From contig CAYGZL010000170.1 of the NCBI GenBank assembly GCA_964354345.1, positions 119,049-183,048 on the forward strand: a stretch of 64,000 nt of DNA. Direction: 5' to 3'. Origin of the DNA: CAYGZL01 sp964354345. GTDB taxonomy: Bacteria > Chloroflexota > Anaerolineae > Anaerolineales > UBA4823. The first letter of the stretch is position 1, and the number at the start of each line of letters is the position of its first letter. This document shows positions 32,816 to 40,732 of this stretch, piece after piece. The notes beneath the pieces were generated by a model. The model saw nothing but the letters and a program-made list of their open reading frames with translations, was not told where the DNA came from and did no database searches. Both the position numbers and the translations under genes were made by a program.

Positions 32816-34427
32816 TATACCCTCGTCCGAATCAGAACAGCAAACGACGCCCTCAACCGCTAATCGTTCGGATCCGATGCCTGGATCGGCTTCTGATGTG
32901 ATCTATTTCGAGCGCGTTTCGGTCCGATATCGAGTCCCGCGCGAGAAGGTATCTGGGATCAAGGAGTTCGCCATTCGCTGGTTGCAACGCCGGGTTGAAT
33001 ATCAGGATTTCTACGCTTTACGTGAGGTGAGTTTCCAGATCAGGTCAGGCGAAATATTCGGGGTGGTTGGGCGGAATGGCGCGGGAAAGAGCACGTTATT
33101 GAAAGTAATGGCGCGTGTGCTGTATCCATTTCAGGGTCGATTGGTGATGCGTGGGCGGGTTGCGCCATTGCTGGAATTGGGCGGTGGGTTCCATCCAGAG
33201 CTGACTGGTCGAGAGAACATTTATTTAAATATGGCCTTGTTAGGTCACTCTCGCCAGCAAGCGCGGGATTTGTTCGATTCAATCATTGACTTCGCAGAAA
33301 TTGGTAATTTTATTGAAGCGCCTATCCGCACATATTCGACGGGGATGGTGGCGCGCCTGGGGTTCGCGGTGGCGACTTGTCTGCGCCCAGATATTCTTCT
33401 GGTAGATGAAGTACTTTCAGTAGGGGATAGTTGGTTTCAAGAGAAGTGTCTGGAGCGGATGTATTCCTTCCAACGACAAGGTACCACGATTGTTATTGTA
33501 TCCCATGCGATGGCCGCGATCGAAACTATGTGCAGTCGGGCGATGTGGTTAGATAATGGCCAGGTGTGCGCAATTGGACTGGCTGCAGAGGTAATTGAGC
33601 AGTATCACGAAATGGAACAAAGGGGGGTGCCGCGTAGTAGTACTGATCTACAGGATGGGTTGGCAACCAACAATCCAGAAGAGCCAATTGAAATATTGCC
33701 TGTACCAGAGCGAGTGCATGGAACGGGAGGTGATTTTATTCCCTTCGACCAGATTGGCGGTATTTATCCTGCACAAGAGATTCTGAATGTGATGCAGGGT
33801 ACAGTGTCGGTCTGGGTAAAGCTCATGAATAATGAGCCCAGACCAGTGGCTGCCATTTTCCATACCGATGATAGCCGTTATGTATTAAGCGTGACGAGTG
33901 AACACCTTGGCTTCGAGAATCGAACTGTCCGAAAGATCGTCGCCCGCGCGGGGGGCAACCGCAGAGCATTTGATACCTTCTATGGCACCAGTGAGTTCCC
34001 AGAAGCAACCGCGTGGGTGATAAGACCTGAAGAAACCGGGAAGGAACACGGGTCAGTAGTTCCGTGCGAAACGTCAATATTACCGGGGAGGGTTGATTTA
34101 CACGCCGACGCCTGGCATCTCTTGGTGATGACTTGGTTGGGATATCCAACTGGAGTCGTGCGTCTTTATGTCAACGGTCAGCTTATCAACGAGAAAACTT
34201 ATGATCCACGTCATGATCGGGGTGATCATTTACCGGCGCAGCTGGCAATTGGTATCCGTCCGGCAAATTGGCGGGGTGAGTTGATTCGCAAAGAGGATGG
34301 TTCGCTACTTGATTTGCGACCTTATTCCACCATGTCCCTGGTTGAAGGTGGTCTGGCAATCCGCGATCTACGCTTGTACGGGCGAGCGCTTGATCAGGAC
34401 GAATTGACTGCCTTGCTGGATAATTAA
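32793..34427 (+). CDS. Polysaccharide ABC transporter ATPase with C-terminal LamG-like domain (Wzt type)
   Basis: Two-part protein of 544 aa. Residues about 30-270 are an ABC ATPase: Walker A GRNGAGKST (about 93-101), the signature YSTGMVARLGFA, Walker B DILLVDEVLSVGD, and the switch His in IVSHA. After a linker, residues about 325-540 form a jelly-roll of the LamG/concanavalin type: GTVSVWVKL, WHLLVMTWLGYPTGVVRLYVNGQL, LAIGIRP and GLAIRDLRLYGRALDQDEL, all typical of laminin-G-3 domains. Known Wzt proteins carry a different beta-sandwich that reads the terminal modification of the glycan. The start (ATG 32793 or 32799) overlaps the permease. A palindromic repeat (34043-34068) lies within the lectin-like part. 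Confidence 0.85.
   Translation: MSMPIVSDIPSSESEQQTTPSTANRSDPMPGSASDVIYFERVSVRYRVPREKVSGIKEFAIRWLQRRVEYQDFYALREVSFQIRSGEIFGVVGRNGAGKSTLLKVMARVLYPFQGRLVMRGRVAPLLELGGGFHPELTGRENIYLNMALLGHSRQQARDLFDSIIDFAEIGNFIEAPIRTYSTGMVARLGFAVATCLRPDILLVDEVLSVGDSWFQEKCLERMYSFQRQGTTIVIVSHAMAAIETMCSRAMWLDNGQVCAIGLAAEVIEQYHEMEQRGVPRSSTDLQDGLATNNPEEPIEILPVPERVHGTGGDFIPFDQIGGIYPAQEILNVMQGTVSVWVKLMNNEPRPVAAIFHTDDSRYVLSVTSEHLGFENRTVRKIVARAGGNRRAFDTFYGTSEFPEATAWVIRPEETGKEHGSVVPCETSILPGRVDLHADAWHLLVMTWLGYPTGVVRLYVNGQLINEKTYDPRHDRGDHLPAQLAIGIRPANWRGELIRKEDGSLLDLRPYSTMSLVEGGLAIRDLRLYGRALDQDELTALLDN
34043..34068 (+). repeat. Palindromic repeat inside the wzt-like gene
   Basis: GGAAC at 34043-34047 and GTTCC at 34059-34063, with an overlapping CACGG/CCGTG pairing. 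CGGGTCAGTAGTTCCGTGCG (34049-34068) matches 16 of 20 bases of the tandem array at 8546-8565. Confidence 0.6.
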
Positions 34428-34485
34428 CGTCAAACTATGAACTCTTAACGTTGAAAGTTGGAAGGGTGAAGGTTAATAGTTGAAG
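34426..34485 (-). repeat. TTGAAAGTTGGAAGG-type repeat (family 1 in reverse orientation), intergenic
   Basis: On the minus strand this reads CAACTATTAACCTTCACCC then TTCCAACTTTCAACG, the ACCTTCAA family in the opposite orientation. It fills the 52-base gap between the transporter and the next glycosyltransferase and supplies that gene's TTG start and purine-rich leader. Confidence 0.6.
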
Positions 34486-35751
34486 ATCCGCGTCCTCATC
34501 TGCCGTTCGAATCCTATAGCCCCAGATCCGCGTGTGGAAAAGATCGCCAGGGCTTTGGCTTCAGCAGGAGAAAATTTTCGCTCTGCTCAGCAGGATGGGG
34601 AGAGATATCCAGACGGGTATGCGGTGAGTATCTTGGGCTGGGACCGCACAGGCGAACTCTCTACGGCCGATTTGTTGCCCACCTCAGGTGAACCCATCCC
34701 CCTCTTTAGATTACCTGTTCGTGGGGCTTTTGGACATGGTCTGCAAAACTTGCCAAGCTTGTTGCGTTGGCAGGCAGGGTTATTGCGTTGGTTAGTCCAA
34801 CATCGCCAGGAATATGATCTGATTCATGCCTGCGATTTTGATACGATCTTGCCTGCGTTGTACTGTAAGCGGTGGTGGGGGAAAAGCGTGATTTATGATA
34901 TTTTTGATTTTTATGCTGATCACCTGCGAGCCACTCCAAATATTCTTAAACAGTTGATCCGCTGGGTGGATTTAAGGGCCATTTCTTGGGCGGATGCATT
35001 GATCCTGGCGGATGAAACGCGCTATGAGCAAATTGCGGGCGCCAGGCCAAAACGTAGTGCAGTGATCTATAACAGTCCCGAGGAGATTCGTCCGAATAAT
35101 TCGACGGCTTCGGTGGCGAAGCAGGATGAAACAGGGGTGTTGCCAGACAGGCAGAAGTCCGATTCCCAGGGTCTGCGCCTGGTCTATGTCGGATTATTGC
35201 AGGTGGAGCGTGGTCTGATAGAAATGATCTCAATATTGCAGCGGCATCCAGAATGGATATTAGACCTGGCAGGCTTTGGTGGTGATGAGCAGCGGTTGCA
35301 CCAGTTGGTTTGCGCCATGCCAAATGTGGTTTGGCATGGTCGAGTCAGCTACCAGAGAGCGTTGCAGCTCAGCCAGGCTGCGGATGTGCTTTTTGCTACC
35401 TATGATCCGGCAATTCCCAACCATCGTTATTCCAGCCCGAACAAGGTTTTCGAAGCCATGCTGCTTGGTAAACCGATTATTGTGGCGCGCAACACGAATA
35501 TGGATCGGATGATCGAGCAGCTGGAGTGCGGATTGGTGATAGACTATGGTGATCTATCGGCGCTTGAAGGTGCCCTGGTAAAGCTCCAGACTGATCCGGA
35601 TTTCAGGCTACGCCTGGGAGCGAATGCACGCCACGCTTATGAGACTACCTATAGTTGGTCCAAGATGGAAGAGCGCCTGTTGGCGATCTATGCCCAGGTG
35701 GTGGCAGGCAATAGCCAGCGAATCGATTCGTCGCTCAGCAAGAAGCAATGA
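34480..35751 (+). CDS. GT4 glycosyltransferase
   Basis: GT-B transferase, 423 aa. Seen: MKIRVLICRSNPIAPDPRVEKIARAL at the start, LIHACDFDTILPALY, VIYDIFDFYADHLR, LRLVYVGLLQVERGL in the second domain, and RYSSPNKVFEAMLLGKPIIV with the donor-binding Glu. The TTG at 34480 is the only start that keeps the N-terminal strand; it follows a GAAGGGTGAAGG purine run. Overlaps the next gene by ATGA. Confidence 0.83.
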   Translation: MKIRVLICRSNPIAPDPRVEKIARALASAGENFRSAQQDGERYPDGYAVSILGWDRTGELSTADLLPTSGEPIPLFRLPVRGAFGHGLQNLPSLLRWQAGLLRWLVQHRQEYDLIHACDFDTILPALYCKRWWGKSVIYDIFDFYADHLRATPNILKQLIRWVDLRAISWADALILADETRYEQIAGARPKRSAVIYNSPEEIRPNNSTASVAKQDETGVLPDRQKSDSQGLRLVYVGLLQVERGLIEMISILQRHPEWILDLAGFGGDEQRLHQLVCAMPNVVWHGRVSYQRALQLSQAADVLFATYDPAIPNHRYSSPNKVFEAMLLGKPIIVARNTNMDRMIEQLECGLVIDYGDLSALEGALVKLQTDPDFRLRLGANARHAYETTYSWSKMEERLLAIYAQVVAGNSQRIDSSLSKKQ

Positions 35752-36923
35752 CCAAGATACTCCTATCGGCTAATACCGATTGGTATTTGTATAATTTTCG
35801 CTTCTCGTTGGCGCGTCACTTACGCCGGGAAGGATTTGAGGTTGTTCTGGTTTCTCCTCCCGGTCGCTTCGCCCCAGCCTTCGCAGAACAGAACTTTCGC
35901 TGGAGGTCGTGGGGATTGGGTCGGAAAACCCTGGCGCCCTGGGTAGAAATTCACTCGCTCCTTTCGCTGGTTCAGATTTACCGCCAGGAGCAGCCGGATT
36001 TATTGCACCATCATACGATCAAACCCGTCTTGTACGGTTCTCTCATCGCTCAAAGGCTGGGCTATCAGAATGTGGTTAACTCCATCACTGGGCGTGGATA
36101 TGTCTTCATCGGTAAAGGTTGGAAAGCCCGTTTGCTTAAACGACTCGTACAACCGTTTTATCGCCTGGCTTTCAGGCCCATAAATTTCGCAGCCATCTTT
36201 GAGAATGAGGTTGACCGGCAATATTTTATTAATCAAAATTTTATCTCGGAGGGACGAACCTGGTTAATCCCAGGGGTGGGGGTAGATCCGGAACAGTTCG
36301 TCCCCGCGCCAGAACCTCCTGGACCGCCGGTTATCCTGTTTTCAGGTCGCATGCTGTGGGATAAAGGCGTTGGAGTTCTGGTAGATGCGGTCAAACTCTT
36401 GCCGGCTGGGTTATCATATCGGATTGTGCTGGTGGGCGAACCTGACTCGGGAAATCCCTCATCGATAAATCAGCAGCAATTGCATAAGTGGCATGAAGAC
36501 GGATTGGTTGAATGGTGGGGTTGGCGGTCGGACATGAACGACGTATATGCCCAGAGTGCTATCGTAGTTCTGCCGACCATGTATGGAGAGGGGGTACCGA
36601 CTGTATTGTTGGAGGCGGCGGCTTGTGGTCGCCCAATCATCGCCACCGATATACCGGGTTGCCGGGAGATCACAATCCATGAACAGAATGGTTTGTTGGT
36701 GCCTGCGGATGATCCAGTGCGTCTTGCCCAGGCGCTTGAAACCCTGATTGCCGATCCAGACCTCCGTGGTAGAATGGGAAAGGTAGGTCGCCAGCTTGTG
36801 CTCCAAAAATTTACCGCTTCTCAGGTGAATGAACAAACACTCGCGGTCTACCAGCGGGTTCTTACCGCCTCACCGGGGCTAAAAAACCCAACTTCTAATC
36901 CACCAGGAATTTCTCAGCCTTGA
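35748..36923 (+). CDS. GT4 glycosyltransferase
   Basis: GT-B transferase, 391 aa, of the type found beside WecA-like genes (PglA/Cap1E-like). Seen: NTDWYLYNFRFSLARHLR (9-26), PDLLHHHTIKPVLYGSLIA, VNSITGRGYVFIG, PVILFSGRMLWDKGVGVLV, and PTMYGEGVPTVLLEAAACGRPIIA with the E-x7-E-like motif. It likely adds the second sugar to the lipid-linked primer made by the WecA-type protein encoded next. Coupled at both ends (ATGA at 35748, TTGA at 36920). Confidence 0.87.
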   Translation: MTKILLSANTDWYLYNFRFSLARHLRREGFEVVLVSPPGRFAPAFAEQNFRWRSWGLGRKTLAPWVEIHSLLSLVQIYRQEQPDLLHHHTIKPVLYGSLIAQRLGYQNVVNSITGRGYVFIGKGWKARLLKRLVQPFYRLAFRPINFAAIFENEVDRQYFINQNFISEGRTWLIPGVGVDPEQFVPAPEPPGPPVILFSGRMLWDKGVGVLVDAVKLLPAGLSYRIVLVGEPDSGNPSSINQQQLHKWHEDGLVEWWGWRSDMNDVYAQSAIVVLPTMYGEGVPTVLLEAAACGRPIIATDIPGCREITIHEQNGLLVPADDPVRLAQALETLIADPDLRGRMGKVGRQLVLQKFTASQVNEQTLAVYQRVLTASPGLKNPTSNPPGISQP

Positions 36924-37924
36924 GTACCTTTGTCACTTTCAAGACAATCATTATCTCGACTATCTTGGCTTTTGGGATTAGTCTGCCAGTTTGGTGGTTA
37001 GCGCGTCGGTTTGGGCTGGTCGATATACCGAATAGCGCTCCCCATAAAAAACATGAGGACACAGTCCCTATGGCAGGGGGACCCATTCTCCTCGTGGCAG
37101 TTGTCTTGAGTAGCTTGTTTCTAGGGCTATTGAAATCGCCTCCGATTGGAGCAATTTTAATTCCGGCTGGAGTTGTCTTCGCTTTTGGCCTGATCGATGA
37201 CTTAAAAGACTTGAAACCTCGCTGGAAGCTGTTGGGACAGGTGATTGGGGCTGGGCTGTTAATCCTCTTAGGGGTACAGGTGCGCCTGTTTACCCAGGAT
37301 TGGTTGAACTATTTGATTACGATGATCTGGATGATCGGGGTTACCAATGCGTTTAATTTCGTTGATAGCATGGATGGGCTGGCGGTGGGCTTGGCTGGGA
37401 TCGCCTCGGCCTTTTTTATGTTTGTGACGATTGAAAGCCAACAAGAGCTATTGTCTAATTTCAGTATGATCATGATTGGAGCTTGCCTTGGTACCTTTTA
37501 TTTTAACTCCCGGCCGGCCTTTATTTTCCTGGGTGATTCAGGATCGCAATTGGTCGGTTTCACTCTGGCAGCATTGGGAATTGCCTATAATCCGATGGGT
37601 TATTTACCTCTGGCATCCTGGTATATTCCAATCTTGTTGTTGGGCATTCCAATCTTTGACACAACTCTGGTGGTAATTTCTCGTTTGCGGCGGGGGAAGC
37701 CGGTTTACCAGGGCGCTCTGGACCATACCTACCATCGTCTGGTTGCTCGAGGAGTAAGCCCGATTCGGGCGGTATTGACTATGCATATGGCCGGTTTGAT
37801 AATAGGTTGCCTGGCATTCATTGCGCTGCCTCAGCCCCCCTGGTTAGCGAATACCATTTTTGGCCTGGTTTTAGTGGTTGGTGCTGCGCTTATTTTCTAC
37901 CTGGATTATCGTTATGGCGCGTGA
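36920..37924 (+). CDS. WecA/TagO-type undecaprenyl-phosphate N-acetylhexosaminyl-1-phosphate transferase
   Basis: Polytopic enzyme of 334 aa, ten or so helices, which starts a glycan by moving HexNAc-1-P onto undecaprenyl phosphate. Seen: PNSAPHKKHEDTVPMAGG (first cytoplasmic loop), LIDDLKDLKPRWKLLGQ with the catalytic Asp pair, NAFNFVDSMDGLA, and FLGDSGSQLVGF. It lacks MraY-specific HHH features but carries GALDHTYHRLV near the end, as WecA/TagO proteins do. The TTG start overlaps the upstream TGA. First enzymatic step for the surface polymer of this locus. Confidence 0.88.
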   Translation: MSTFVTFKTIIISTILAFGISLPVWWLARRFGLVDIPNSAPHKKHEDTVPMAGGPILLVAVVLSSLFLGLLKSPPIGAILIPAGVVFAFGLIDDLKDLKPRWKLLGQVIGAGLLILLGVQVRLFTQDWLNYLITMIWMIGVTNAFNFVDSMDGLAVGLAGIASAFFMFVTIESQQELLSNFSMIMIGACLGTFYFNSRPAFIFLGDSGSQLVGFTLAALGIAYNPMGYLPLASWYIPILLLGIPIFDTTLVVISRLRRGKPVYQGALDHTYHRLVARGVSPIRAVLTMHMAGLIIGCLAFIALPQPPWLANTIFGLVLVVGAALIFYLDYRYGA

Positions 37925-38936
37925 GTACAATTTGCGCGAGGAAGTTTTAGCGGTTACCCAGCGCTGGCCGATCCCCTTTCTGGTTTTTATTCTGGGTTGT
38001 TTGCTGGGCTGGGGAGTTTCCTACCTCTTCCCTGCACCCTATCGAGCGCAAGAACTGTTTTCGGTTGCCTACAATGGCGACACGATCTATCGTAATCCAG
38101 ATGATTATAAGAACTGGTACATGGAGCAGCTCAGTACCTTGGCCACCGCCTCGGATGTGGTGCAAGATAGTTTGAACCGGTTAAAACAGAGCGATTCATA
38201 TTGGGAAGGGGTCAAAGTAAAACAATTTACGGGCATGCTGGGGGTTTCCTGGCGCACTGTAGGAGTCTGGCGTTTTATGGTGGATGCAGATCGTGCAAAA
38301 CATGCTGAGCAGGCTATTCAGGTGTGGGGTGATGTTTTTATTGAAAAGTACCATCAGGCATTTAAAGCGGCTGAAGAATTCGTTACATTAGATAAGCAGC
38401 TTGTGGTGGTTAATACAAGTCTGACTCTACTACAGATGCGCAGCGAGGATGCGTCAACGATTCAGGAGGGATTGAAGAGCTGGCGCGCGGCCAATATCCC
38501 TTCTACTGGTGAGGTTGTGCTGGGTGATGAGGCGCGCTGGCAGCTATGGTCTATGGTAGCTCAGGTGGCAGGTTTTGATCCGGCCTGGAAGCAGCTTCTT
38601 GATCAATTTCCAAATAGCGAGGCGTTGCCTTCTCAATATGCCATCTGGCTGGACCAGGTCAGTATATCTCTCAGGAATGAGCAGGCTACATTACCAGCCC
38701 AATTAACGAAATTAAATGCAGAACGGCAGGTTATAGAGCAGAAGTATCTGGCGGCAGCGAAAGAAAGCCGGGGTATGTCAGCTACTTTGCTCGTGGAGCG
38801 CGCCTCCCCGGGTGGTTCTGATAGTGCCCCAAAAGCGGTCGCTCTCCGACCTGCCAGCCAGATGGCCTTGGTCGGTGGTATTGTAGCGTTAATTGCCTGG
38901 TCAGCGGTCTGGCTGGCACGGAAGAGGCGTGCCTGA
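37914..38936 (+). CDS. Wzz-like chain-length/co-polymerase type membrane protein
   Basis: A 340-aa protein with an N-terminal helix (PFLVFILGCLLGWGVSYLFP, about 20-40), a long extracytoplasmic middle and a C-terminal helix (MALVGGIVALIAWSAVWLA) ending in Arg/Lys, the layout of polysaccharide co-polymerases. Residues about 40-60 (YRAQELFSVAYNGDTIY) fit the first beta strand of Wzz proteins, but the central part has no strong Wzz signature. The ATG at 37914 overlaps the upstream gene by 11 bases. It lies between the initiating transferase and the ligase/polymerase, where a length regulator is expected. Confidence 0.6.
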   Translation: MAREYNLREEVLAVTQRWPIPFLVFILGCLLGWGVSYLFPAPYRAQELFSVAYNGDTIYRNPDDYKNWYMEQLSTLATASDVVQDSLNRLKQSDSYWEGVKVKQFTGMLGVSWRTVGVWRFMVDADRAKHAEQAIQVWGDVFIEKYHQAFKAAEEFVTLDKQLVVVNTSLTLLQMRSEDASTIQEGLKSWRAANIPSTGEVVLGDEARWQLWSMVAQVAGFDPAWKQLLDQFPNSEALPSQYAIWLDQVSISLRNEQATLPAQLTKLNAERQVIEQKYLAAAKESRGMSATLLVERASPGGSDSAPKAVALRPASQMALVGGIVALIAWSAVWLARKRRA

Positions 38937-38940
38937 TCAG

Positions 38941-40476
38941 ATGAAATCCATCCCCTGGCAAACATTCCTAAGTGTGATTGAGAAAGCCGCCTGGGCTCTT
39001 TTCCTGGTTTGCCTGCCAGTTACCAGTTTCCCATATTTCCCACCTGCCATCGGTGGTGGCGCGTTGGTGCGTCCATTATCATTATATCCGCTCATCGTGT
39101 TGATCTTGTTGGTTATTATCCCTGCACTGCTGCGCGGCGACCGTCGGATAAATTCGACTCTGGTCGCTTTTTTACCTTTTGTCCTGGTGGCGGTTGCCAG
39201 TTCGGCCCTGGCCTTATTACGTGGGATTGAAGCTTTGCAGGATATTTCTGTAATTGCCCGATTGCTCAGGGCTTTGGTTACCCTAGCCCTCGGCGGCGCC
39301 ATGTATCTGACAGTAGCTTTGGTTCCGCGCACATTGGAAGACTTGAGAGCTTCTTTACGCTGGCTGTATGCCGGGTTTGCTGTGGCGCTCTTGTGGGGCT
39401 CTCTCCAATCTGTTTATATAATCCATTACTCACCGCGCTATTTCGAATTCATCAGCCAAATACAACGGTATGTCTCCATCCGGCGTCTCTTTACTAACCG
39501 GATTTCGGGGATGACTTATGAGCCGAACTGGTTTGCCGAGCAAATCAGTTTCTTATTGTTGCCCTGGCTATTGGCGGCTGTGCTGACAGGAACGAGTGTA
39601 TTTCGCTGGCGCTGGAAATGGGTAACAATTGAGTGGTTGTTAATGGTTTGGGCGATCTTAGTCCTGATCTTCACATTCTCGCGCGCCGGGTTAGCAATTC
39701 TATTAATCCTGGCCTTTGTCGGTTTGTTATTCTTCCGTCCAGAACGCCCCAGAGTTATACCTGCTCTTAAACCGAAACGACCAATCTGGATTCGGCGGTT
39801 GGTTGAGGCTGGAGCAGGTGTGTTAGTATTGGTGGTGGTGCTCTATTTTGTTGGTTCGAACAATGCGTTCTTTTCCCGTATCTGGGATTACTGGCAGGGT
39901 GAAAAGAAGACAACCAGCCTGACTGGTTATCTTGAATATCTGGCTTTTGGCGCGCGCATTGTCTATGGTGAAACAGCCTATCAGATTTATGAGGCCAACC
40001 CGGTGATTGGCGTTGGCTTGGGAAACTATGCGTTTTATTTTGAGTCAATGTTGCCAGACCGACCTCTGGCCGACATGCCAGAAGTGTTGCGATTGTTAAC
40101 CCCCGAACCAGGCCATGATCGTTTGATCACCCCCAAGAACCTGTATTTACGTATCCTGGCCGAGACGGGTCTGGTCGGGATGGCCGCTTTCCTGGCGTTT
40201 ATTATCGCGGTAACGGGTTGCGCGATATACCTGTGGAAGACTACTCACAAGAAACTCGTAACCCCGGTATTTTTTGGAGGCTCGGATTCGCAATATTGGG
40301 GTGTTGCTGGTATGTTGGGGATTGTGGCCTTTATTGTTTCGGCAATCTCCTTCGACTCATTTGCTATACCGAATATGTGGATTGTTTTCGGTTTGATCAC
40401 TGCCGCGGCCTGGATTATCCGGCGTTCTGCTGGTGGATCCTACGAATGGCGCGGAGTACGGAGCTCGCTTAACTGA
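38941..40476 (+). CDS. O-antigen ligase/polymerase-like (Wzy_C) membrane protein
   Basis: Polytopic protein of 511 aa, about twelve helices. Seen: SGMTYEPNWFAEQISFLLLPWLL, LIFTFSRAGLAILLILAFVG and, in the large outer loop, NPVIGVGLGNY followed by PKNLYLRILAETGLVGMAAFL, the conserved H/N-x-L/Y-helix of the Wzy_C family. It would either polymerise or transfer a lipid-linked glycan to an acceptor. ATG 38941 lies 4 bases after the previous stop. Its 3' end overlaps the convergent YtxH gene by 37 bases. Last gene of the + strand locus. Confidence 0.82.
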   Translation: MKSIPWQTFLSVIEKAAWALFLVCLPVTSFPYFPPAIGGGALVRPLSLYPLIVLILLVIIPALLRGDRRINSTLVAFLPFVLVAVASSALALLRGIEALQDISVIARLLRALVTLALGGAMYLTVALVPRTLEDLRASLRWLYAGFAVALLWGSLQSVYIIHYSPRYFEFISQIQRYVSIRRLFTNRISGMTYEPNWFAEQISFLLLPWLLAAVLTGTSVFRWRWKWVTIEWLLMVWAILVLIFTFSRAGLAILLILAFVGLLFFRPERPRVIPALKPKRPIWIRRLVEAGAGVLVLVVVLYFVGSNNAFFSRIWDYWQGEKKTTSLTGYLEYLAFGARIVYGETAYQIYEANPVIGVGLGNYAFYFESMLPDRPLADMPEVLRLLTPEPGHDRLITPKNLYLRILAETGLVGMAAFLAFIIAVTGCAIYLWKTTHKKLVTPVFFGGSDSQYWGVAGMLGIVAFIVSAISFDSFAIPNMWIVFGLITAAAWIIRRSAGGSYEWRGVRSSLN

Positions 40477-40658
40477 TGCTCCAGATCAGCCCGGCGGGTG
40501 GCGGCAGCCTCTCTGACTTCGGTTTGGACCAACTGGATACGTTCGCGCATCTGGTTGCGTAGGGATTCGCCCGATGCCGGGGTCAGTAGCAGCGCCAGAG
40601 TAGCGCCGACCAGCGCTCCCATCACCGCCCCTCCCAGAAAGCTCAATAAGCCTCTCAT
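40440..40658 (-). CDS. YtxH-domain small membrane protein
   Basis: A 72-aa protein with an N-terminal helix rich in Gly/Ala (FLGGAVMGALVGATLALLLTP, about 7-27) followed by SGESLRNQMRERI, the typical YtxH junction, and a charged amphipathic helix. Members are small stress-associated membrane proteins of unclear function. AGGAG precedes the start on the minus strand. The 3' end overlaps the convergent ligase gene. Confidence 0.8.
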   Translation of the reverse strand: MRGLLSFLGGAVMGALVGATLALLLTPASGESLRNQMRERIQLVQTEVREAAATRRADLEHQLSELRTPRHS

Positions 40659-40685
40659 TTCAATCTCCTGATCTTCGTTTGATTT

Positions 40686-40724
40686 CCAGGGGCGGCCCGT
40701 AAAGGTGCCGCCCCTGGTTTTTTT
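40686..40724 (+). terminator. Rho-independent terminator
   Basis: Perfect 11-bp stem CCAGGGGCGGC (40686-40696) / GCCGCCCCTGG (40707-40717), a 10-base loop and seven T residues after it on the + strand. It is oriented to stop transcripts leaving the glycan locus. It also lies downstream of the minus-strand amylopullulanase but without a U-tract in that direction. Confidence 0.8.
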
Positions 40725-40732
40725 AGTCTACC

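Noticed and set aside
36879..36915. Further member of the low-complexity repeat family at the end of a GT4 gene
   Set aside because: Only a short AACCCAACTTCTAATCC-like run; too little similarity to count.
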